Below are positions 9,539 through 19,116 of a stretch of DNA of 64,000 nt, in pieces. Where the stretch lies: positions 62,001-126,000 of the forward strand of contig CAZXFW010000003.1 in assembly GCA_964640175.1 (NCBI GenBank). The letters run 5' to 3'. The position numbers were made by a program, and so were the translations under genes. The notes beneath the pieces are model-generated. The model saw nothing but the letters and a program-made list of their open reading frames with translations. It ran no database searches and was not told the origin of the DNA. Origin of the DNA: JACKDX01 sp964640175 (GTDB lineage Bacteria; Myxococcota_A; Polyangia; Polyangiales; GCA-016699535). Position 1 is the stretch's first letter. Every line of letters starts with the position of its first letter.

Positions 9539-9628
9539 GGAGATGTAACCGCTTGCATGCGGCGGCAATCGCGCCGGTGCTTGAAAAAGGGCATACATAA
9601 ACCCTGCTGGGATTTCCGCAATGCCGGG

Positions 9629-10609
9629 TTAAAGTAACACATTGTTGATGGGCTCGATGGGCGCTGGAAGGTCTTGGTTGCCAAGGAGTTGCCGCAAGTC
9701 GACCTCAATGCTTCGGCACAGAGCAGTCATCGGCACGTCATTAACGTAGTTCTCAAAGGGATCTTCACTGGTATCGCCAACGATTTCCATGGTCATGAAA
9801 AACCATGAAATGAGAACACTCAGCGGAACAGCCAGCCAAATCGCGTGAGGCCCAAATTCTCTGAGCTCGCTTATCAGTCCAAAAGGAAGCAGAAGAACGA
9901 AAATCCATACAAAGATGGTTGCAAAACTTCCGTACTGTCGCGGAAAGGGTGTGTTTTTAATCCGCTCACATCGACCTTGAAGCTCGTAAAGCTGTCGCAA
10001 CGTCTCCATGAGCGCAATCTGACGGAACTCGCTCAGCTCTCCATGGTTACAAAGCTCGCCGAGCTCACGACCTTGCGCACGCAGCATGTGTGTCGCTGGA
10101 TTTACAGTCTGAAGTATGGCGTCGGCTTCATTCTTGGGCAAGAACTCACGTACTCTGCTTGCATCCTGTTGCGGGTCTGGCAGGCCGAGGTCAGGCACAT
10201 TGGATCTCGCGCCAAACCCAGCGGTTTGACGAAGCTGCAATCGCAACGAGTTGACATACGCAAGATGGCGAAAGACGAGGCGCTCTATCGCAGCGGGGTC
10301 GCGCGAGGTGGGGGTGACATAGCTTAGCACTTCGTTGGCAAAGTTCCGGCTAGCGTTAACGATGCCTCCCCAGATCTTTCGCGCCTCCCACAGCCGGTCA
10401 TACGACTGGGAGTTTTTAAACCCGAGGTAAAACGCCACAGCGATGCCCAAAGTTCCAAGGGGCGTGTAAGGCAGACCAATGAGGTAACCATACGGGGCGA
10501 GCCTAACAGCCACCGCACATGCCATCGACGACCATATGCTAAAAATGATGAGGCTTCGCGCGTTGAAGCGCCATATCTCGCGCAGAAGCACGGTACGTCG
10601 TACGTACAT
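9629..10609 (-). CDS. Bestrophin-like chloride/anion channel family protein
   Basis: 326 residues. N-terminal helices and the soluble region match the bacterial bestrophin (UPF0187/YneE) family: a basic start, a long hydrophobic pair, then FKNSQSYDRLWEARKIWG and SRNFANEV, which are the family's best conserved segment. Near the C-terminus there is a Pro-x-Gly hydrophobic pair and GDTSEDPFENYVNDVPM, an acidic family-typical motif. Family role: pentameric anion channel in the inner membrane. It lies 13 bases after the alcohol dehydrogenase gene and is probably co-transcribed with it. Confidence 0.88.
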   Translation of the reverse strand: MYVRRTVLLREIWRFNARSLIIFSIWSSMACAVAVRLAPYGYLIGLPYTPLGTLGIAVAFYLGFKNSQSYDRLWEARKIWGGIVNASRNFANEVLSYVTPTSRDPAAIERLVFRHLAYVNSLRLQLRQTAGFGARSNVPDLGLPDPQQDASRVREFLPKNEADAILQTVNPATHMLRAQGRELGELCNHGELSEFRQIALMETLRQLYELQGRCERIKNTPFPRQYGSFATIFVWIFVLLLPFGLISELREFGPHAIWLAVPLSVLISWFFMTMEIVGDTSEDPFENYVNDVPMTALCRSIEVDLRQLLGNQDLPAPIEPINNVLL

Positions 10610-10622
10610 GTATCCCCCCTAC

Positions 10623-11666
10623 CTAGTTGAGTTTGACGAAGACCTTTAGCGCTTCGCGTTGATCCATCGCGGCGTACCCCTTTGGCACTCCGTCGAGGTC
10701 CACTGTCATATCAAAGACGATAGAAGGGTCGAACTTTTGTGCGATCACGTCCGTCATCAGCTCCGGCATGTACGCGCGCACAGGTGCACCGCCGCCGCGC
10801 AGCGTCAGTTGCTTGAAAAACATGCGCATGATGTCGATTCCGTCTTTTGCGGGACCATGAGGCACACCCACATAGCCAATGCGGCCTCCAGGGCGCGCCA
10901 CATCGATCGCTGTTTTCATCGCGGAGGTAGCACCCACGCACTCAAGCACGTGAGGAGCACCTCCTTTCGTGATGTCGATCACGCGCTCGGTAGCTCCATC
11001 ACCGTGACTGTCGATCACATCCGTTGCGCCAAGTCGCTTGGCTTTGTCCATCCGATCGGCATGATGTCCCATTACGATGATGCGCTCGGCGCCAATTCGT
11101 TTGGCCGCGATCACTGCGCATAACCCGACCGCACCGTCACCAATCACCACCGCTGTTCCTCCGGCTTTAAGTCCCGCACACACCGCGGCGTGATGCCCCG
11201 TTCCCATCACGTCCGTTAGCGGAAAGAGTGCCTTGAGAATCGTTTCATCGTTCGCCACACGCTCTGGCACACGAACCAGTGTTCCGTCTGCCCACGGCGC
11301 GCGAATCGCCTCGCCCTGAGCACCATCGTTTTTCATGCCCCAAAAGCCACCGTGCGAGCAGACGGTTTGCAGACCCTTTTCGCAGAACTCGCACGTCCCA
11401 TCCGAGAAAGCGAAGGGGACAAGCACCCTATCCCCGGCCTTAACGGTACGGACTTCGGCGCCGACTTCCTCTACAATACCCATGGGCTCATGCCCTACTC
11501 GCCAGCCCGGCTCGTAGGGTGTGATACCGCGATAAAACCACAAATCCGAACCGCAAATGGCAGTGTGGGTGACGCGGACAATCGCATCAGTTGGCTTTTC
11601 GATGCGTGGATCGGCCACCTCGTCGATACGAATATCGCCCGGGGCATGAAACGTTGCGGCTCTCAT
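10623..11666 (-). CDS. Zinc-dependent alcohol dehydrogenase (MDR superfamily)
   Basis: 347 residues. The catalytic zinc site is visible as CGSD and GHE, the structural zinc site as four Cys in the window around CEFCEKGLQTVC, and the NAD(P) Rossmann motif as VVIGDGAVGLCAV. The start at 11666 is preceded by AAGGAG. The sequence resembles the glutathione-independent or 'zinc-dependent alcohol dehydrogenase' subgroup (YdjL/Tdh-like). Substrate unknown. Upstream partner of the bestrophin gene in an apparent two-gene unit. Confidence 0.9.
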   Translation of the reverse strand: MRAATFHAPGDIRIDEVADPRIEKPTDAIVRVTHTAICGSDLWFYRGITPYEPGWRVGHEPMGIVEEVGAEVRTVKAGDRVLVPFAFSDGTCEFCEKGLQTVCSHGGFWGMKNDGAQGEAIRAPWADGTLVRVPERVANDETILKALFPLTDVMGTGHHAAVCAGLKAGGTAVVIGDGAVGLCAVIAAKRIGAERIIVMGHHADRMDKAKRLGATDVIDSHGDGATERVIDITKGGAPHVLECVGATSAMKTAIDVARPGGRIGYVGVPHGPAKDGIDIMRMFFKQLTLRGGGAPVRAYMPELMTDVIAQKFDPSIVFDMTVDLDGVPKGYAAMDQREALKVFVKLN

Positions 11667-11936
11667 GGTGTGCTCCTTGGTGACGGTTGGTTGACGGCGC
11701 GGCTAATGAATACAATGGTTTACGGGTATTGAAAATATGCATGCATGATCTTCATGATATGTTAAGTGACCGGACGCATTGGGCTCTGCGCGCCTTGGTC
11801 ACAGTCGCTCACGAACTTCGAGAGACTGTCGGCTAACGCATGCACACAGCCTGCTGGCATCATTCTTGCATAAAAAAATCAGCCAGAGATCACCATGTTC
11901 GATTTCCTATGTTCCGACGTCTTCGGGAGGTTTTAA

Positions 11937-13337
11937 ATGACCCTGCAGCAGAGTTTCACCGCCCTACACGTCCGACTAGCTTCCACATGTCTTGGGCTGG
12001 CCAGTGTGGTGTTAATCAGCTGTTCCGCAGAGCTTTCCCCCACGGCCGAGCAAGATACGAACACGCAAGTCATGGAGAATTGCCCTTTCGATGTGAACTG
12101 CGCGCTGCAAGACAGCGCCTCGATGGGGACATTTAACCGCGATGGAATTGCGCGCGCGCGTCAGAATACCATTCAATTTCAAGGAAGTCCATCAACGGCT
12201 TCAGGCGCGTTCATCTGGATCGCAAATCGACCGATGGCTTTGGCAACACATCACCAGTTTAGCTTCGACTTGGGAAGTGACGGGCGGGGGCGTTACTTTG
12301 CTAATCAGGCATTCCGGTTTGACTACACGACATCATCTTGCAATGGCAACGTTCCGCAAACACCTTTAGCGGGACAAGGGGCACACGTGATTGCAACTTC
12401 GTTGGACGCAGACTTTACCTTACTTGATCTGACTCCGAAGCAAGCTTCTGCGAACCCGTTTGCAGCTCGAGACGGCATCCCGCTTGAGCTCGATCCGGCG
12501 AATCGGCCAAGCCCTGGTCACGACCTCTACTCGATCCACCACATGGCGGGCCTTCCCCAACAATGGTGGGCAGGCAAAGTGCTGACGATCGGTGAATCTC
12601 TCGGTGCAGTTGTTATGGAATCCAACACGTGGTCCGGAGATATTGGCGGCTTTGCCTCTGGCGCGCCCGTATTAAATGCTTTCGGTCATTTGGTGGGGAC
12701 TCACGCAAGAAGCATAAGCCATGATACTTGCGAGAGAACATCGGGCGATCCGTCGTGGCAAACGGACTTTTATGCGGAGGTATATCCTACTATCTGTCCT
12801 TTACTGACACCCGCCCAAGGATGCGCCGACACGCATGAGCCACCGTACATACTGCCGCGTACACCGGGTGTGTATAACTATGTGACGCTCGACTCACACG
12901 CGAATCCCAATGCCTGTTGGAACGCGCCTGGTTGGGTGCGCACCGTCCAGCAGGAAGAGCATGTGGATAGTAGCGAAGAAGCACAGGCGCTGTGTAGCGA
13001 AGCCGAAGGGTCCGTTTGGTTGGGACGTTATCGTTATTCGTTTGATCTCTACGATGCGTCTGGATTTAAACTCAACTACCACACGGGGCTGGCACACTAC
13101 TACGCACCGGATGTCACCCTTCTATTGGAATTCCACGAACCATTTTTGCAACTTCCCAGTGGTTGTTGGATGCAGGAAAAGTTCCCCGGTAACACTGGTA
13201 TGACCGTGTACTGTGATTTGCCTCTCAAACGTGGTCTTAATAAAGCCACATTGACAGTCACCGATGCCACCGGCCAAAAAAGCGAGCGCACCTCGTTTAT
13301 TTGCGCGAAAGGCGAGCCTTTTACACCCAGCTGTTAG
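11937..13337 (+). CDS. Secreted trypsin-like serine protease lipoprotein
   Basis: 466 residues, preceded by GGGAGG seven bases before the ATG. The signal peptide ends in a LISC lipobox. The chymotrypsin-fold triad appears as LATHHQF (His), DFTLLDL (Asp) and FASGAPVLN (Ser), followed by FGHLVGTHA, as in lysyl-endopeptidase-like or other S1/S46-type bacterial enzymes. The last 170 residues form a Cys-containing accessory domain. It runs tail to tail, six bases apart, with the 13343-16135 exported protein. The Ser motif lacks the usual GDSGG, so activity is likely but not certain. Confidence 0.75.
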   Translation: MTLQQSFTALHVRLASTCLGLASVVLISCSAELSPTAEQDTNTQVMENCPFDVNCALQDSASMGTFNRDGIARARQNTIQFQGSPSTASGAFIWIANRPMALATHHQFSFDLGSDGRGRYFANQAFRFDYTTSSCNGNVPQTPLAGQGAHVIATSLDADFTLLDLTPKQASANPFAARDGIPLELDPANRPSPGHDLYSIHHMAGLPQQWWAGKVLTIGESLGAVVMESNTWSGDIGGFASGAPVLNAFGHLVGTHARSISHDTCERTSGDPSWQTDFYAEVYPTICPLLTPAQGCADTHEPPYILPRTPGVYNYVTLDSHANPNACWNAPGWVRTVQQEEHVDSSEEAQALCSEAEGSVWLGRYRYSFDLYDASGFKLNYHTGLAHYYAPDVTLLLEFHEPFLQLPSGCWMQEKFPGNTGMTVYCDLPLKRGLNKATLTVTDATGQKSERTSFICAKGEPFTPSC

Positions 13338-13342
13338 TTGGC

Positions 13343-16135
13343 CTACTGCACGCAGTGCGCAGAAGTAAGCGCCATTGACGCGCCTGTGCGCACATAGCTG
13401 TAGGGAAAAGCGTTGATACGGAGGGCTCGAGAGCGTGTGTCGGCGAGGACAGTTGGAATAAGCCGCCGTGGTGCTAGAGATGGCACCAACAATGGACAGG
13501 CGCGCGGGCCGGTAGGCAAAGCAACAGGGAGAGAAAGAGCCTGATAGGCATTGAGTGCGATATGCTCCATGCTAATAAAGCGCGGATCCTCAAGTGATCC
13601 CGTGAGTGCCAAAAGCGCCTCGGAGTCAGACGCTTTCCACGTTGCCCAGGCGACGGTGCTCTGGCCTTGAGCCGCTTCTGCGCTAGGGACAAGCGCACCT
13701 CGTTTGGGATCGAGCCGTAGCAACGGTGCATTGCTTGCATCAAACGATGCGCTCCACGGCTCAAGGCTACCATGGCCACTGAGCACTCCGCCCTGCCGGT
13801 CGAGATACGGGCTTTCGCACACGCGCGTCAGTCGATGAATCTCTAGGAGCAGTCGTTCGCTTGGAAATCCATTGGTGCCGAGTTGACTCTGCATGTCGAA
13901 GACGCGATCGCTTGCGCTTTGGCCCACTTGGGATGCGGAAAGCCCCTGCGATAGGCCCTGCAGTACTTGCACCTTAATATCGGTCAGATCCACTTGCTTG
14001 GTACCCGCGCCGTAAATTCCAGGCACCAAGTCGCTAAAATCGATTCCATACACATCGCGAAGAAGCGCAGGCCGATTGGGTAAGCCAAGTGAGTCTAGCA
14101 AAAACCTCGGAAACCGATCTGCTCTTGCGCCAAGCTCATAGAACGAGGTGAGTTGCTGCGTATCGGAAAAACCCGAAAGTAGGTATGGCAGAGCGAACGC
14201 ATGCGTGATGCCCGGACTCTGAAGTAACTCCAGTGCTCGCGCTGGAAGCAAGTCCATCATCATGTCTGGACGTAATGGGGTTACTCCGGAATCGTTGCAC
14301 GAGCAGCCCGGGCTATACGGGTTATACCCACAATGCACCAACGCGATGGGTCCACCGAGATAAAACAGATGTCCATACGTTTCTACGATGTCGCCCGGCG
14401 CCGCCACAAATCCAAGTTCTCGCTGCCACACCGAAACCCACGCACGAAACTCTTCTGCCCAGCGTCGGACGTGTACATATTTGGGGTCGCTGGTGTTTGA
14501 CCAATCGAGTCGAGTGAGTTTGGGATAGCCGTGGGTTAATGAACCGTCTTGAGGGAAAACAAGAACCTTCGCGGCAAGCCGATCTCGGAGAGCCGCTCCT
14601 AAAGATGCCGCGCTGAGTTTTCCAGTCGGGTCCATGGCTAACTCGGCGTACTCAAAGCGCTGGAACACGCCCTGGCTGTTGACTTGCAATTGCGAAGTCG
14701 CGTTTCCAATCACAGACTGCAACGATGTCCCGTATACTTTTTTGAAAAAGCTTTGAACCAAGGGGCTTTGAATCGCTTGGGGCAGCCAATCAAAAAGACC
14801 CACGTCAGACTCTGTTACCGTAGGCGTAGCTGGTGAAAGTACCGCTGTCGCAGCGGCTTGAGGTGCTGGCACATGGGGTAACGACAGATCGGCCAACCGT
14901 ACGATGAGTTGAACATCATTTTCTCGCGTGTGGTCGGCATCTATTGGCAAGCCGATTCGAGCACGCAAGTCTTCTATGGCACGGCTAAGGTCACCCGGGA
15001 TGAGACCAAGCCTGCTGCCAATCTGCTCTCTGGTTAGATCCAAGGCCAAGAGGGAGGCCAATCTGAAATCCGCTGCACTTAGCTTGAGGGCCGTGTCAGA
15101 GCGATAGTAAAAAGGCAACGCGGGATTAGCTTGCAGAAGTTTTTCCATCAGCCGAAAGTCTGTTCCCAATAGCGTGGCAATCGCAAAACGTATCGGCCGT
15201 GTCTGCGTGTCGCCCACTGGCGTGGTAAACCCTAACGAGGTCAAGGTAGTTTTGACGCCGGCATCGACTGCGGATTTATCTGATCCTTCCACATTTCCGA
15301 TATCGACATAGGTCATGCCTTGCATCAACCGAGACAGGCGCTGTCGCTGCAACGGGCCAAGTGCACGCACTTTCGGTGCATAGGCGGCGGTGATTCTGGG
15401 ATAAAATGTATCCCATGCCGCCTCAATCGGCACAGGCTGGACGCCCACCAACTGAGTCATGGACGGCAAGCTGCTGGTGCAACCGGGACTAGAACGATTG
15501 AAATCACAGTCGACATAACCGGCAGCAGTGACGTTGCGCATCTCTTCATGCGTGGGGATGTCATTAATAAGGTAAGGTTGAGTGAGTTTGATGAAGAGAT
15601 AACGATGACCCAGCGATTCTGCCTGCACCACTTTTGCCTGTCGGTGCACCGTGAGCCATTGCTGCACGATGGGCGCAAAGATGGGCGCGACTGAGCGCAT
15701 CAACGCCAAATTGCTGTCGGCGTCTTGTTCGATCACACGGGGAAGGCCCTGGTAGCTCGCAGCTGCCGCGTTGAAGTTTTTCTCAACAGGAGATTCTGTA
15801 AACCTCAAAAGGAGTGCCCCGGACGCGTTGCGCTCCACGGTCAGATGGACAGCACCGAAATGCTGACTGAGCTTTTGACCATCGGGGCTTTGAACGGCTG
15901 GAGCAATGGCGCAGCGGCTAAGCTCTCCTGGAACGTGGGAAGCGATTGCGATGCGCAGTGCGTGCGACAGTGCTCCGTCCTGGCCGTTTTCCAACACACC
16001 CCAGGGCCGGCACGCGAGTCGATTGCCATAATAGGAGGCGGAAGAGCCCTGCCCGAGCTCAGCGCCTTGTGTGCAGGTTGAACACAACGAAACGACAACC
16101 GCCCCAGCGATAACCCCCAGAAACCACTGCTTCAT
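13343..16135 (-). CDS. Large exported protein, unknown; C-terminal Cys-pair module
   Basis: About 930 residues, starting at ATG 16135 or at the in-frame GTG 16147. It has a clear signal peptide but an uncertain lipobox. The body is not recognised. It includes a helical stretch of about 150 residues, with a segment reading LTREQIGSRLGLIPGDL that looks like a helix-turn-helix but sits in an exported protein. The last 126 residues (from LLRLDPKRGALVP) match the module found near the N-terminus of the 7622 and 16313 proteins, including the Cys of RACPLL and the Cys of LTSAHCV two residues before the end. It lies about 177 bases after the 16313-18118 gene on the same strand and is probably co-expressed. 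Confidence 0.75.
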   Translation of the reverse strand: MKQWFLGVIAGAVVVSLCSTCTQGAELGQGSSASYYGNRLACRPWGVLENGQDGALSHALRIAIASHVPGELSRCAIAPAVQSPDGQKLSQHFGAVHLTVERNASGALLLRFTESPVEKNFNAAAASYQGLPRVIEQDADSNLALMRSVAPIFAPIVQQWLTVHRQAKVVQAESLGHRYLFIKLTQPYLINDIPTHEEMRNVTAAGYVDCDFNRSSPGCTSSLPSMTQLVGVQPVPIEAAWDTFYPRITAAYAPKVRALGPLQRQRLSRLMQGMTYVDIGNVEGSDKSAVDAGVKTTLTSLGFTTPVGDTQTRPIRFAIATLLGTDFRLMEKLLQANPALPFYYRSDTALKLSAADFRLASLLALDLTREQIGSRLGLIPGDLSRAIEDLRARIGLPIDADHTRENDVQLIVRLADLSLPHVPAPQAAATAVLSPATPTVTESDVGLFDWLPQAIQSPLVQSFFKKVYGTSLQSVIGNATSQLQVNSQGVFQRFEYAELAMDPTGKLSAASLGAALRDRLAAKVLVFPQDGSLTHGYPKLTRLDWSNTSDPKYVHVRRWAEEFRAWVSVWQRELGFVAAPGDIVETYGHLFYLGGPIALVHCGYNPYSPGCSCNDSGVTPLRPDMMMDLLPARALELLQSPGITHAFALPYLLSGFSDTQQLTSFYELGARADRFPRFLLDSLGLPNRPALLRDVYGIDFSDLVPGIYGAGTKQVDLTDIKVQVLQGLSQGLSASQVGQSASDRVFDMQSQLGTNGFPSERLLLEIHRLTRVCESPYLDRQGGVLSGHGSLEPWSASFDASNAPLLRLDPKRGALVPSAEAAQGQSTVAWATWKASDSEALLALTGSLEDPRFISMEHIALNAYQALSLPVALPTGPRACPLLVPSLAPRRLIPTVLADTRSRALRINAFPYSYVRTGASMALTSAHCVQ

Positions 16136-16312
16136 TTCCAATCGCACGCATAGCTATAGCAGGTAATAGTGGCTTCTCAAGGCCCCGCCTTGGTACTGGC
16201 ATTGGACACGGACCCGGTGACGCTTCTACACCTTAGCCGGGCGCACGGAGTGCGCTGCTTTCGGCACAGATAACTAAGCAATCCGGCATGCGCGAAACGC
16301 AACAGAGGGTGG

Positions 16313-18118
16313 TTAGGGTTGTATGGGATCTCCTTGAAAATGCTGCCAAAGACCAGTCTCGTTTGCCCATCCCGACAGCGCAGACGAGACCATATGAACC
16401 AAGTCTTCTTCAGCAGGCGGTGCACTTCCCAGCATGAGCGCGTGGTAACGGGAGAGCTCGGCGAGATAATCGTCTCTCGCCTTCTCAAGCGTGGGTTGCA
16501 AAGGCGCAAGAAACTGGCGCTCCCACCAACGCACCAGTGGCATGGCCCACATCACCGGAGCTGACGGATCGAGTTCTTGATCCGGATCGACAACGCTTGC
16601 GAGCTGATCCAAAAACGAAAGTATTTCAGGCGGCAGCCGTTCGGTTATCGAATCATTCAGGGTATCGACGCGTACACCGTTGGGCGCGAAGTCCTCGGTT
16701 GCAATGGAGTTGCCAAACGAGGTTTGAAGGCTGATGTCAGGGTTGAGCAAGAACAAAATGGTTGTGGCGATCACGTTAATCTGGTGATGCAAATCGCCCT
16801 TGTTGGCGAATGCACGCACCTCAAACCCATATCGATCGGATCCGTAGAGAGCCGGTGTACGAAACGCGACGTGTCGAAAGGTCTGTTCATCCAAGAGCGT
16901 TGGCGCCGTGCTCGAACGCAGCCAGTTCCGTACAAACTCAACGTCGTCACTCACGATGGGACGAAAATACTTGTGAAGTGCCGCAATGTCGCCGAAATAA
17001 GCCAAGTGAGAGAGTGTCAGATACTCATTGATATAATGATAAAAGTTTGCGTACTGCCCCGCGGTCTTCTCGGTAATACCGGTAGCTGGAAAACTAATAT
17101 GAACGTGGCGGCTTGCATCGGTAAGGCCTAGTTGGCGTAGCGTATCTAATTGCCTGATAAGGGCCTCGAGCGTTGTTACAAGATGTGCACGGTCAATCTT
17201 CACCTCGACGATGTAGCCCCGATCACCTAAGCCTTCGCAATCCAGTTCGCTTGCCAAGAACTCAGGTGCGAACCGCGTTTTTAACCAGCCAGTAGCCTTT
17301 TGGTCAGGAAGCGCTGTGCTTGCAGTGCTTTCTAAGCGATGTATAACAATGTCCAAAGTGGACCGTAGTTTTGCCACTCGAGCAAAGATGCCCAACGCGA
17401 ACCAAGCGTCGTCCTCAGTATCGGGAGGACGGAACCATTGAGCGATCAACTCCAAATTACCTGTTTCAATGTCTGCGCCCAATTGAATCGCTTGGCTAGG
17501 GTCTTGCGGGTTGGCGTGCGGCACCATGTAATATTGTTCTGGAGGAACATAAGCGCTTGCGTCAGTGAAGGTGTGATCGGGAACACAATGAGCGCTGAAG
17601 AAGTGCACGTCATTCGCGGCAGAGATAAGAGCGTAGTCCCCAACCCGACCAAGCACAGCAGCGCTTGTGATCGATGGATCGATACGCTGACTCAGGCGTC
17701 CTGAATCACTCAGATCCAAAAGCGGGCATGAGCGCACCGCTTGCAGAGGAAACTGTGCTTGTCGTGTAATCGGCGTGATTGCTTCACGAAGCGCTGTGGA
17801 AACCGCAAATGCGGGAGGTGAGGTATCCACCATCTCTAGCGTTATGCCATCGAGCACAGTCGAAGTGGGCGGCAAGCCCACATAACGGGAAACACGCGTT
17901 CCTTCCGAAAGCCATCCCTTCTGGAGCAGTCGTCCTGAGCGTGGCTCAAGAAGAAAGTAAGGGCTTGGCTGTGCTAACTCCACCGAACGCCACGTAAGAG
18001 CGCTCTGCGATTGCCCAGTGGCCGCTGTTTCCGATTGAGATGACGGCGCATTGCACCCGAGCATGGTCTTTAAACACAGCAAACCTAGCCACAGAGAAGG
18101 GGCGATGCGAAGGGTCAT
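16313..18118 (-). CDS. Exported lipoprotein with amidoligase-like domain (paralogue 2)
   Basis: 601 residues. The signal peptide has its Cys at 22 (TMLGC). Residues about 53-180 are the Cys-pair module (FLLEPRSGRLL, SCPLL Cys 131, FSAHC Cys 178). The amidoligase-like region follows: LGADIET (214-219), IVEVKI (Glu 305), RHVHISFP (His 338, 340), GFEVRAF (Glu 433, Arg 435). Of the three paralogues this one has the clearest second Glu motif. The C-terminal VRWWERQFL helical region is shared with the others. It is the upstream member of a pair with the 13343-16135 gene. If it has ligase chemistry, the ATP source outside the cytoplasm is unexplained, so a derived or non-catalytic role is possible. 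Confidence 0.8.
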   Translation of the reverse strand: MTLRIAPSLWLGLLCLKTMLGCNAPSSQSETAATGQSQSALTWRSVELAQPSPYFLLEPRSGRLLQKGWLSEGTRVSRYVGLPPTSTVLDGITLEMVDTSPPAFAVSTALREAITPITRQAQFPLQAVRSCPLLDLSDSGRLSQRIDPSITSAAVLGRVGDYALISAANDVHFFSAHCVPDHTFTDASAYVPPEQYYMVPHANPQDPSQAIQLGADIETGNLELIAQWFRPPDTEDDAWFALGIFARVAKLRSTLDIVIHRLESTASTALPDQKATGWLKTRFAPEFLASELDCEGLGDRGYIVEVKIDRAHLVTTLEALIRQLDTLRQLGLTDASRHVHISFPATGITEKTAGQYANFYHYINEYLTLSHLAYFGDIAALHKYFRPIVSDDVEFVRNWLRSSTAPTLLDEQTFRHVAFRTPALYGSDRYGFEVRAFANKGDLHHQINVIATTILFLLNPDISLQTSFGNSIATEDFAPNGVRVDTLNDSITERLPPEILSFLDQLASVVDPDQELDPSAPVMWAMPLVRWWERQFLAPLQPTLEKARDDYLAELSRYHALMLGSAPPAEEDLVHMVSSALSGWANETGLWQHFQGDPIQP

Positions 18119-18342
18119 ATGGAAGTGTCCCTACCATGGTTTTGGCGGTCGGCAAGCGCCGCCATGATAGCGAAGTAAATGAAACCGTGGCGTCGGCACC
18201 AAAGTCCAGGGATACCTTACTTAATATAACACATCCGACCGGGACATCTGATGGCTAACGCTTCATTCTCGAAATAGCTAAGGTCCCCCCCGGACTTCAA
18301 AAGCCTTTAGATGCAGCAACCTGTATGGTAAGAATGGAGGCC

Positions 18343-18726
18343 ATGTCACGATGGGTCTGGATTTGCATGGGCGGGGCCGTTGGCAGTGGCATGCGTTACC
18401 TCGTCTCAGAGTGGTGTCTTAAAGCCCTTGGCCCGTCGTTCCCGTACGGAACCTTAGTGGTGAATGCGCTCGGCTCGTTCTTGTTAGGCGGCCTTATGTT
18501 TGCTGGCATCGAAGCGTCTTTGATTTCACCCACCGCACGCCTTGCCTTAACCACAGGGGTGATGGGCGGGTTTACCACCTACTCCACCTTCAGCTATGAA
18601 ACAATGCGATACATGCAAAGCGGCTCCTGGGGCGTGGCCATGGTCAACATTGTCGTAAGCGTCGTTGGTTGTCTTCTTTCATGCCTTCTTGGCTGGACAA
18701 GTGCCAAATGGCTGTTCGCTCACTAG
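18343..18726 (+). CDS. crcB: Fluoride ion channel FluC/CrcB
   Basis: About 127 residues with four membrane helices. Family motifs: GGAVGSGMRY at the start, YGTLVVNALGSFLLG (the Asn and Gly-Ser of helix 2) and GGFTTYSTFSYE (the Thr-x-Ser-x-Phe-Ser track of helix 3 with its Na+-site break). Dual-topology dimer exporting F- in the inner membrane by family knowledge. Three in-frame ATGs (18325, 18334, 18343) are possible; the third is chosen because homologues begin just before the GG motif. I saw no fluoride riboswitch upstream. Confidence 0.92.
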   Translation: MSRWVWICMGGAVGSGMRYLVSEWCLKALGPSFPYGTLVVNALGSFLLGGLMFAGIEASLISPTARLALTTGVMGGFTTYSTFSYETMRYMQSGSWGVAMVNIVVSVVGCLLSCLLGWTSAKWLFAH

Positions 18727-18729
18727 TCC

Positions 18730-19062
18730 TCAGTAAAACGCTACGACAACTGCCGCGAAAATCAACAGAAACGATAGCATGTACCGCAGCGTCATTGTTT
18801 CACCGAGAAACAACCACGCAAACACTACAAACACCGTAAGCGTAATCACTTCCTGGATAATCTTTAGTTGATATGCGGTCAGTGCCCCATAGCCCAAACG
18901 GTTGGCCGGAACTTGAAACGTATATTCCGGAAAAGCCAATAGCCAACTTGCCACTATCGCAAGCCATAAAGGTGCTGCTTTGAACCGCAAATGCCCATAC
19001 CACGCCGCAGTCATGAAACAGTTAGACACCACCAACAAAAGCACTGTTCGTAGTTCGGTCAT
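18730..19062 (-). CDS. DMT-family membrane protein, DUF486
   Basis: About 110 residues, four hydrophobic segments, with the characteristic DUF486 stretch around PEYTFQVPANRLGY and a TAYQLKIIQEVITL helix. The ATG at 19062 (MTELRT) is preferred over 19092, because ten extra polar residues would precede the first helix. Family function is unknown; distantly related to small drug/metabolite transporters. It is convergent with crcB, leaving three bases between stops. Confidence 0.82.
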   Translation of the reverse strand: MTELRTVLLLVVSNCFMTAAWYGHLRFKAAPLWLAIVASWLLAFPEYTFQVPANRLGYGALTAYQLKIIQEVITLTVFVVFAWLFLGETMTLRYMLSFLLIFAAVVVAFY

Positions 19063-19116
19063 ACGAATTACCCCAAGCCGAAACTGTGCCATATCTCACA
19101 CAAGGAATCCTAAAAA

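Noticed and set aside
16577..17131. 184-codon frame antisense to the 16313 lipoprotein gene
   Set aside because: Overlaps the whole paralogue, has no recognisable product and the sense protein has a clear signal peptide and conserved domains.
18230..18343. Fluoride riboswitch upstream of crcB
   Set aside because: A GATGG-like and CTGATG-like word is seen near 18250, but the spacing and the required pseudoknot sequences do not match the known fluoride motif.
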